Origin: Pontederia crassipes
Lineage: Eukaryota; Streptophyta; Magnoliopsida; Commelinales; Pontederiaceae
Assembly: GCA_030549335.1 (NCBI GenBank)
Contig: CM060197.1
Coordinates: forward strand, 21,588,501 to 21,652,500
DNA: 64,000 nt
Reading direction: 5' to 3'
Below, piece after piece: positions 55,654 to 64,000 of this stretch. A program made the translations under genes and the position numbers. The notes under the pieces were generated by a model. It was not told the DNA's origin and searched no databases. It saw only the letters and a list, made by a program, of their open reading frames with translations. The stretch's first letter is position 1; the number at the start of each line of letters is the position of its first letter.

Positions 55654-58600
55654 TGTGATCACTTGCTGATCACTATATGATTCTAACTCATTTTAGATGA
55701 AATTCATACATATCGAGTCCCACTTTTGCCTATTTTTGGACCAATTATACTTGGAATGCAAACATTGTGATAACTAGTTGATATTCCTCATTTCATACTT
55801 AATTCCATGTGCATAGAGGTTCTGAAATGCCAAAATCCATTAATATTTAAATTCTATGCCAAGTTATCATTTTGAAGACAAGTTATCATTCCTAAGTGCC
55901 AAGTTATCATTATTTTGAATGAACTTATTTTCAATGGTTTCCTTGCCCTAAATCCATCATTATCATGTATAAATCATATTTGGATAGTCACATCTCAACT
56001 TGTGCAAAGTTTTAAGTCCATTTGGACAAGTTATCATTTTTCAAGTGCCAAGTTATCGTTAAAGGACAATTCTATCATTTCGACATGCAAAACCATTAAT
56101 TCTGCACAAGGACCTTAAGCAATCATCTTATTATTGTTCTAACTCATTGCTGGTCAAATTTCATCACATTTGGATAATCAAAACTCAAGTTATCACAAGT
56201 TATCACTTTTAAGTCATATAAGTTATCGTTTTTGGGGCACTCAAGTTATCACTCCTTAGGAATCTCATTCATATTTGATTTCTGACCTCACTCACTTGTC
56301 ACTCTAATCAATTTGATGCCTGAAATCCTTTGAACCACCCATATTAGGACATTTTCCAAGATTTCCATAAAGTTATCATTCCGGGCCCTTGAATTCATTC
56401 ATATCGATATAAGTTTTCATTCTTGCACAACACATAATCCCATCTGATATTTGAACTAGTTACCAACATTATCCTAATCCTTATTTATCAAAATACTACT
56501 CAAGAGCTTTGATGCTTGCTGTTTGAGTTTTTGTAGCAAGAAGAAAAGGTGGCCAAAAGGTGAAAAAAGTAGGGGGGACCATCTACTTTTCCTGCACAAA
56601 GGTACTACCAGCAGCTAGAATTTCTGCAGGTGGACAGGTGGCTTAATCAGGAGGATTAGAACATTCAGATGCTGATCAAAGGGTGGAAAGGAGTGATATA
56701 AAAGTTGATTTTTTCTGGAGGAGAAAAGAGGCTGGTCATTGAGGGTTTTGGAGCAAGGAAGGAGGTTGCTGCTGCTGGATTTACTGCTACTGGCCGAGAA
56801 GCTTCAAAGAACTATGATTTGTATTTGTTTCTTATCCCATTTGATGTCAAATCTTGTAAATATGAGGAGCTAAACTCCATTTCTTCTAGGATAGGATAGT
56901 AGTTTAGATTAGTTTTGGATGGATATGGACTATTTTATAATTCCTGCACTGAATCATTTGCTGATTTTTAGATTTTAGAATTATTTAGAGTTAGTTCTTG
57001 CCATTGTTGGATCCTATTGTAATCTATAGCTGAGAAGTTATCATTTGATCTATCCCTAGTTCAGAAATGGATTAGAAATCAATGTCAAGTTCTGAATTCC
57101 AATTTAATTGAAGTTCTGATTTCTGAAATTTAGATTTTCTGGTTTCTATTTTCCTGAATTTCCTGAACCTTTGAATCTGTTTGCCATTGTGGATCTGATT
57201 AATAGAGCAACTGGAAGGTTGATATTGTCCCAAATCTTGATCAGAAATGAATCAAGATGTTTGGCATTCTTTATGATTTAAATCTGTTCATTGTTCCTAA
57301 TCTGATTTTAAAAACTGAATTCTGATTTCTTGATTCCTGAATTTTCTAATTTCTGTGGATATCAGAATCTGTTCTTCATTTCTAATCTAGTTAATTGAGT
57401 CATTAGAATGTTGTTATTGCTCCTATCTTATTCAGGAATGAATCAAGATTGTTTGGGCAATCATTTGACTCAAACCAGATTTTTCCACTGATTTCTGAAT
57501 AGAAATCAGAATTCTGATTTCTCATTGGAATCTATTTTTACCAATTGAGTCCCCTGAATTATTCCATTCACTGATAAGTGAACTTTAGGGATGTCTTGTA
57601 GTCCAGAGATGAGTCAAGAATCAGTTGGTAAGTCAGATTTTCATTGGTTTAAAATTCTAATTTCTAAAATACTGATTTCATGGTTTTTGGTTTCCTGAAT
57701 TCCAAAATCTGATTTCCTGGGCTTTTGGATCTGATTGTCATCAAGGATTAGATTAATTGAACAGCTGAGAGGCTAATATTTGTCCTGATCTTATTCAGAA
57801 ATGAATCAAGATGTTTGACAATTTAGAATTCAAATCTGATTTTTCCAAAATCTGATTTCTTAGTTTGATTCTAAATTCTATTTTCTGATTGTTTGGAATC
57901 TGATTTGCCAATTGTTAATCCCTATTTTATTCAAATCACTGAGAGGTGTACTCTAGGAATCCCTTGCAGTCTAGAGATGGGTCAAGGGGCATTTGGCAAA
58001 CTTGAATTCCATCAATCCACATTGCTGATTTTTCTGAAATGCTGATTTCTATTTTCTCATTTAATTAACTTCTAATTTTCATTGTTAAGCCTCATTTTAA
58101 TCCACTACTGAGAGGTAGTTTTAAGGACATTCTTGAGAGTCAGAGATGACCCAAGGAGCAATGGAAATTGTGAATTCATGTGGCCATATGTTTTGCATTT
58201 CCAATTGAGTATGTTTGTGTGGATTTCAATTTACTTTGCAACCGAGAGGTTGATTTTAAATCCTTCTGGAATTCAGAGATGAATCAAGGATCACAAGCAC
58301 CATTATTGAGTAGATTTCATTCTGGTTTAATTGATTGGAGTGATTCTATCTTTTTATGATTGCAATTGCAAGTTATCATTCCGAACTTCCTTGAATTGCA
58401 AAAATCAGCATTCAACTTTCTTTTGAGCCCAATGATAACTTGATTTTCAGTGAGGACCCTCTTTTGATTCAACCTAGCTAACAACTATATAATCATATAT
58501 TATTTAGTTAGAGGCCAATTGAGCTGTGGGAACAACCATTTTCAAGTTGAATCAAAAGTTGAACATTTAATGATAACTTGTTCCATTACATCCTTAATTA

Positions 58601-58970
58601 ATTTAGATGAACCCCAAATCCTAGAAGAACTTTCCTCATTGATAGTTGAACCTTTTTAGACTTCATTCTAGCATTTATAATTCAGTTTTGATAAATTTCC
58701 AAAACCCAAAAATCTGTTATCATTTCACTTTCCATAAAAAATCTGTTTTCACTTCCCTTTGAAAATCTGTTTTTAGCCATTAAAGTAGAACTAATTTAGA
58801 TTGTTTTAGGGTGCCTTAGACTTCAAATTCTTGTGGATATGACAACTTGAGTCTACTACAACTTACCTGTGCACTTGCAGCTAGTGAGTTGGGAGACCAA
58901 AAATTTAAAAATTGACCCTTTTTCTTAAATTTCAGCAAGTTATCACTACTCAATCCCAAATATCACTATC
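55654..58970 (+). mobile_element. Athila-type 5' LTR (about 3.3 kb)
   Basis: Probable start TGTGATCACTTGCTGATC at 55654 (follows the broken gag of another element) and end ...CACTATCA just before the Athila primer site at 58978. It is rich in AAGTTATCAYT motifs (55863 to 58938) and contains a ~170-190-bp degenerate tandem array (57040-58300). Start and end are inferred from position; the second LTR is not in the window. Confidence 0.6.
57040..58300. repeat. ~170-190-bp degenerate tandem repeats in the Athila LTR
   Basis: The landmark AGAAATGAATCAAGAT or variants (CAGAGATGAGTCAAG) falls at about 57246, 57434, 57604, 57797, 57973, 58141 and 58270. Each is preceded by CTGATTTCTGAAT-type and GAGAGGT/AGAAGGTTGAT-type blocks. 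About seven to eight diverged units. Confidence 0.8.
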
Positions 58971-58977
58971 AAGTTTT

Positions 58978-58995
58978 TGGCGCCGTTGCCGGGGA
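58978..58995 (+). promoter_or_regulatory. Athila primer-binding site
   Basis: TGGCGCCGTTGCCGGGGA, the tRNA-Asp-type primer site diagnostic of Athila/Calypso elements. Confidence 0.95.
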
Positions 58996-59159
58996 TTTGA
59001 GGTCAATTAGGCTAACTTAGATAGTTTAGATTAGTTTTATATTAATTTTTAGTTTATTTGTTAGGCTAATTTTCAGTTTTTGCAAGTTATCATTTCTTAC
59101 TTTTCATTTTTGTCTAGTTTTCATTTCTTTCTTGAATTTGATACTTCTGAATTGAATTT

Positions 59160-60473
59160 ATGCAGGACTTGGACCATCAAGAGGATCTATACCTATCAGA
59201 ACCTGAACCAGAAAGAGCCTTTAACAGAAGAAGAAGAATCCAAAGAGAAGAGGCTAGAAGAAGAATTTTTGAGGAAGAGGCATACAACCCTGAAATGAAA
59301 AGAGGTGTGAATCAAAATATGGCAGCTCCTAGGACTCTTAGGGACTGTTATTCACCAAGCAATGCGAGGAATCAACAAGGGGGAGGAGCCTTAGCACCTG
59401 TGGCAAATTTTGAAGTTAATCCAGCCTTGATTTCTATGATTAGGCAAAGTCAGTTTTCTGGACTTGGGATTGAAGATCCAGCATCTCATTTGGACAATTT
59501 CAAGGAGATATGCAGCACTGTGAACTTCAATAATATCTCCATGAATGCAGTATATATGAGATTATTTCCCTTCTCACTCAAGGACAAAGCCAAGACATGG
59601 TTCAAAGGATTGAATCCTAAAGAGGTGGCCACTTGGGAATCAATTGTTCAATTGTTTCTTTCAGAATTCTTTCCTCCTTCAAAAACTGATAACTTCAGGG
59701 ATCAAATAGTGAGGTTTTATCAGTTGGACCAAGAAAACATTTGTGAGGCTTGGCAAAGGCTTCAAGGATTATTAAGGGCATGTCCCCATCATGATTTTGA
59801 GAAGTGGCAGCTAGTCAACTATTTTCATAAGGGATTGAACTACCCTAGCAAGGTGGCATTGGACACTGCAGCAGAAGGCATCTTTGCATCTAAAAACATT
59901 GATGAAGCTTATCAACTCATTGAAAACATAGCCAAGAATCACCACTTCCTTACCCATGATAGAACCAGAAGGCCACCCATGGACAATTCAGTGAATCAAT
60001 TGTCAACTCAACTTGAAGAGGTGATGTACAAGACTTTGGAGAGGTTGAACTTGACTCCCAATGGCAATAGGGTTTCCAATTCTGAAACAAGGTGTTGTGT
60101 ATGTGGGAATCAAGGCCATGTGTCAGAGAATTGCAACTTAATTATGCAGCAAGTGGACCAAACTGTGGATCAAATCAATGCTGTGGGCAATTATGGAATC
60201 AAACCTCCTGTTGAATTTTATACTCCAGAAAATAGGAATCATCCATACTTTTCTTACAAGGACAATAATTATCAAGGGGCTCCTATGCAAAATTCAAATT
60301 GGCAGCCCAAAATCCTGCCAAGGTATCAGCCACCACCTTATGGAAATCAAGGCCAAAGTGCATCAATTCAAAGGAATCTGTATGAACCACCACCTCAAGT
60401 CCAAGCACCACAATTCCAAAATGAAATGAAGGAGATGCTCCAACAGATTCTGAAGAAGCAAGACAGCCAATGA
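59160..60473 (+). CDS. Athila gag, N-terminal 437 codons before a stop
   Basis: One open frame from the ATG 165 bases after the primer site. The Gag core begins near GVNQNMAAPRTLRDCYSPSN (about residue 45) and includes FSLKDKAKTWFKGL, WESIVQLFLSEFFPPSKT and KWQLVNYFHKGLNYPSK. A CCHC zinc knuckle is at residues 312-325 (CCVCGNQGHVSENC). The tail is Pro/Gln-rich. It ends at a TGA after KKQDSQ, yet the same frame stays open for another 29 or so codons (LDAMNANQKLLESQITQQ) until foreign sequence begins near 60562, so the TGA is probably a disabling mutation. Gag packages element RNA. No pol follows in the window. Confidence 0.9.
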   Translation: MQDLDHQEDLYLSEPEPERAFNRRRRIQREEARRRIFEEEAYNPEMKRGVNQNMAAPRTLRDCYSPSNARNQQGGGALAPVANFEVNPALISMIRQSQFSGLGIEDPASHLDNFKEICSTVNFNNISMNAVYMRLFPFSLKDKAKTWFKGLNPKEVATWESIVQLFLSEFFPPSKTDNFRDQIVRFYQLDQENICEAWQRLQGLLRACPHHDFEKWQLVNYFHKGLNYPSKVALDTAAEGIFASKNIDEAYQLIENIAKNHHFLTHDRTRRPPMDNSVNQLSTQLEEVMYKTLERLNLTPNGNRVSNSETRCCVCGNQGHVSENCNLIMQQVDQTVDQINAVGNYGIKPPVEFYTPENRNHPYFSYKDNNYQGAPMQNSNWQPKILPRYQPPPYGNQGQSASIQRNLYEPPPQVQAPQFQNEMKEMLQQILKKQDSQ

Positions 60474-60562
60474 GAGGAGATATTGAAGATAAATTCAAGA
60501 TTGGATGCCATGAATGCAAATCAGAAATTGTTGGAAAGCCAAATTACTCAACAGGCCATAGG
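60474..60562 (+). pseudogene. Athila gag continuation after premature stop, then breakpoint
   Basis: Same frame as the gag above, with Athila-like coiled sequence, breaking off at about 60562 (CAGGCCATAGGG). The downstream sequence has no Athila protease or RT. Confidence 0.6.
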
Positions 60563-61603
60563 GTAATTCCCATCCATCTACAATAGCATTATAACTATAT
60601 GTCAATTATCAACGCTATTCGACTATAATAAGGAAGTACATACCATTAGGCTCGGTGGTTGCTGATGACAATTGCACATGAACTTCACACTTAACCAATA
60701 TCAATATAACATTATGGCATAAGACATAGACTTAGACTCAACCAAATAATCCTACCTAAAGGCAAGAACTTTAGGGAAATATTAATCCTGGATCCAAGAA
60801 CTTTAGGAAGACAATACCTAACTATAATGCTTCCAAAATCAGCGCCACAACATGTGTCGCGAGAGGCCCCGAAGTGCATTACATGATAGACAATGCAATA
60901 GTTGACACCATGTCAACGAAACATAACAAGATTAAATAGTGGAAGACAATAAACGTTTAAAACTAATCTACTTGAAAACATAGCGAAAGCGATAAAACAT
61001 AATGGACCATATGATACTAAGCCCAATAACATCAAAGTATACTATAGCAAATAGTCCCGACACAAAGTCCATCATGTAACGACCCCATAATATTTCCTCA
61101 CATGCGTCCATATAACATAATCCATAATAAAGGCCCGTAGGATGACTAAGACATGACCCATAAACAAAATAACGTACTAATTACTAAGGCTCCACACAAG
61201 GCCGACTTCATGTGCTAACCACCGTCATGAGCTCGTCACCGACATCAATCGACTTTTTCACACTTGCACGAACCCGGATGTATGGGAGGTCCACCTCCCA
61301 TTAGTTCTATGTAAGGGCCATAAAAACAAGCAATCCAATAATCCATAAAAATGATTCAATTAAAATGATATATCCATTACATTAACATCTTTTAATGCAT
61401 AATTAAGTTGCATTCATCCATTTAATGCACAATATTTCACAATAACCATATATTCTTACCACTTAATATTTAGTGAGCCATTGTCTCAACATTGAGGGTA
61501 CTTGGTGTTCCCTCAATGTTAGAGACAATGGTTCACTAAATAACAACCCTACTAGTATGTCATTCCCATTATTCTTTTCACATGGGTACACATAATGATA
61601 CAT
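60563..61603 (-). mobile_element. Gypsy-type LTR fragment(s) and foldback
   Basis: Non-coding. An LTR-like border TGTAACGACCCCATAATA lies at 61076 and a strong hairpin at 61468-61541. The boundary with the truncated Athila gag is abrupt. Confidence 0.4.
61468..61541. repeat. Foldback: 31/32-base inverted arms, 11-base loop
   Basis: 61468-61498 and 61510-61541 are reverse complements apart from one mismatch and one inserted base (ATTTAGTGA-CCATTGTCTC and ACATTGAGGG blocks); the loop is TACTTGGTGTT. Confidence 0.93.
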
Positions 61604-64000
61604 GTAATGACCCGGACCCTCGAGCTAGCAGAAGCATTTTTCTCTATTTTACTCGAACGTCCGAAGCTACTTCTATCATCTTGACATAAATTTACACTCA
61701 TATGAAATAAAATCTTTTCTTTGTAACATGCATATATAGAAGCACTAATATACATACATTAAATATGGATACCTTTAAATATTATTACAAAGTAATGTAC
61801 TTAAAGAAAAACTCTCAAACACTCAGTTCCATATGTCATCACTTGTCATGAGCATCGACCACCCGTGTCTTTGACTTGCAGGATCCAAGTACAGAGAAAT
61901 ATATGCATATATATATATATATGCATAATCTCCATGAGAAAAGGATCGTATGTAGGGCCAAAACAATGTTTACTAAAATGCACTAACTTATAACTTACCC
62001 AAAACATTAAGCATTCATTTGATCAAGAATGATAATATCATGTAAAGATTTATAAAGATCAATACATATTTATCACTACTCTAAAAACATGGATCGTCAT
62101 ACCTACCTTATCAAAACATATGTTCATGCACTTAAGCATTTTTATATAAGCATGAGCTACCATTACACATCATAGTAAAATCATATCATTTCACAAAATC
62201 TTTATTCGTGTATCTAATCATTATCATATCAACATTGTTACCACGTCATTCATATCAAAGTGTTCTGTACAATTATAAAGCAACACAATCAATAATACAT
62301 TAGATGCCATGCTCTTTTAAGTGGATGTATGCAAAAGAATGATGCATGCATATGTCATATCGCCAACTGGCCAGAGGCATCCCTTTCAGGATATCTGTTG
62401 ACCTTGCCAGAGAGGCTGATGGATTTTAGAGGTGGCCCCTGTGAATTCAAATGTGGCTCACACTAATTCCACAATCTGGTTCACATGACACTTAGCTCGA
62501 AACAACCTAAAATCCCATTCGAGATATCTGTCATTCCAATAAGGTCTTTCAATCATATAGGGTTAAGCTGTCAGCCTTACAAGATTTTTCAACCATGCAG
62601 AGTAAACTGTCGGCCTTATAAGGTTTTCAATCATGCAAGGGTAAACTGTCGGTCTTGCAAGTCTTTCAACTATGCAAGGGTAAATTGTCGGCCTTGCAAG
62701 TCTTTCAACTATACAAGGGTAAATTGTCGCCCGACAGGGGTAATGCACATGCATGTGCATAACCCAGCATATCATGTCATGTCGTATCATATTGTGCCAT
62801 CTTATAACATGTCATGTCATATCCTTTTCTATCATATTTTGTCATGTCATGGCATATTATGTCATATCATATCATATCATATTATGGCATGACATATAAT
62901 ATAAGCTCTTGTAATAAATAATTACACACGTAACAATTAATAAACTTTTACGAGTGCACATAGCACCTATTCACATAACATATAGTTTGATATCATATAA
63001 TCAAAGAAAATCATTAATCAATTTCTAAATTCACATATCATATGGTCATTTAAGCACAAACACTTTGTTACTATTTACGTATAACATATTGCACACTGTA
63101 CAATATAGAATATCTAACAATTAGTGTATAACTCCTATCAATGTGAAATCAATTTTCAGTGACAGAAGACATCATCAACTGTGATCATCATAAAACTCAT
63201 AATCTAACTCATTATTAAATGTCCTTAGAAAATTTTATAATTAAACTATATTCTACTTCACATAAGAACCCTCACAGACTGCACAATGCATAGTCTAAAA
63301 TTCATAACTTTTAGAATCTACATCCTATAAATGGAATGAAATTTCCAATGAAACTAAAATTCCTGAGATTGAAATAATAACGACCTTATAATTTTCCTCA
63401 TTAAATATTAATCTACAAAATTTCTAAATCTGGAGATGTTTTGTCATGATTATGAAACTGGCAGACTGTGGGTTGTGACTTATGAAATTTATAATTCCTA
63501 GTGCACATATTATTTTCCCGAACTTCCAATTGTTATAGAAATATTATATACATATATTTCTATACTTAAATTACAATATGAAACTCTAAGTGTGAAGTTT
63601 ATGACCGAATTAACATTTTAGCCTAACCACTTTCTGGAACAATATGAGTGACCCTTAGGGTTTCATACATAACTTTCTATTAGGCATCCAATCAATGCAA
63701 TTCTAAAGGCCATGAATAGTAGACTTCCACAAGTATTTACATATGCAATTTCATAATTTTATATAATATGTAGTGATAAGGGTATAATTTACAAGCTAAC
63801 TATATTATTTCCAAGAACAACATGCGAAGCACTCATATTTTGCAGATAACTTACTATATAGATATGATTTTGTGATGCTATGGAAACTAGATTTTCTGAT
63901 GATCATGTCATACAAATTTCAGATTTTTCCAATCACTTTTTGATATTTATTTACTAATTATAATTTTCGGCCATGTGAGAAAACAGGAAGCACATGTTCA
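61604..64000 (-). mobile_element. Gypsy-type LTR, second copy of the 6505-8600 family, cut by window end
   Basis: Starts TGTAATGACCCGGACC and shares long blocks with 6505-8600 (see that entry). It carries five units of a 38-40-bp repeat at 62540-62735 and ATCATATC/GTCATGTC runs at 62770-62890. Continues past 64000. No coding sequence. Confidence 0.55.
62540..62735. repeat. 38-40-bp tandem repeat, 5 units
   Basis: Units TCTTTCAACTATGCAAGGG then TAAATTGTCGGCCTTGCAAG start at about 62547, 62586, 62625, 62663 and 62701. The homologous site at 7300-7425 has about three. Confidence 0.9.

Overview
The window is nuclear DNA of a flowering plant. It has spliced genes with GT/AG introns, a WW-domain DEAD-box RNA helicase of a plant subfamily, a mitochondrial porin (VDAC), a plant-specific small-domain gene, and a dense, layered set of plant transposons (Ty1/copia, Ty3/gypsy, Athila, CACTA, hAT, LINE, Au-type SINE, probable MULE). 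A non-grass monocot is my guess, but the sequence alone does not settle the species.

Three genes look intact, all on the minus strand. (1) 9326-10230 is a four-exon gene for a 122-aa protein with the plant-only 'Plant protein 1589' (A_thal_3526) domain; a perfect run of 63 CT/AG dinucleotides touches its start codon. (2) 34056-40751 is an eight-exon gene for an 869-aa DEAD-box helicase with an N-terminal WW domain and an RS/RG-rich tail (RH14/RH40/RH46 type). (3) 42327-49689 is a six-exon gene for a 275-aa VDAC whose second intron is 6.1 kb long and holds a LINE tail, a hAT element, a SINE and a broken hAT transposase. In all three the reading frame closes exactly across every splice junction I placed.

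Layout. 1-4558: an LTR-like fragment, a CACTA transposon remnant with a CT/GA palindromic array, about 20 units of a ~41-bp subterminal repeat, and a CACTA terminus at 4558. 4600-8600: Ty3/gypsy gag remnant and LTRs, minus strand. 9326-10356: the small gene and its microsatellite. 11060-21215: a 10.2-kb Ty1/copia element with both LTRs, PBS, PPT and 5-bp target duplications, interrupted in gag by a 2.8-kb solo gypsy-type LTR with its own 5-bp duplication. 22353-33560: gypsy LTRs and gag fragments, a CACTA end, and a probable 6.8-kb terminal-inverted-repeat element. 34056-49689: the helicase and VDAC genes in tandem. 50988-55640: a TTA microsatellite, Helitron-like AT-rich modules and gypsy remnants. 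55654-60562: 5' part of an Athila element (LTR with internal tandem repeats, PBS, gag). 60563-64000: gypsy LTR fragments, one related to the LTR at 6505-8600.

I see no operon, CRISPR array or evidently new multi-gene system. The most unusual items are the AG tract abutting the start codon of the small gene, the nested VDAC intron 2, LTRs built around repeated near-palindromes (CACGGCCGTGA type), the CT/GA/GCGC array, the tandem-repeat Athila LTR, and an unexplained 144-codon open frame inside a helicase intron.
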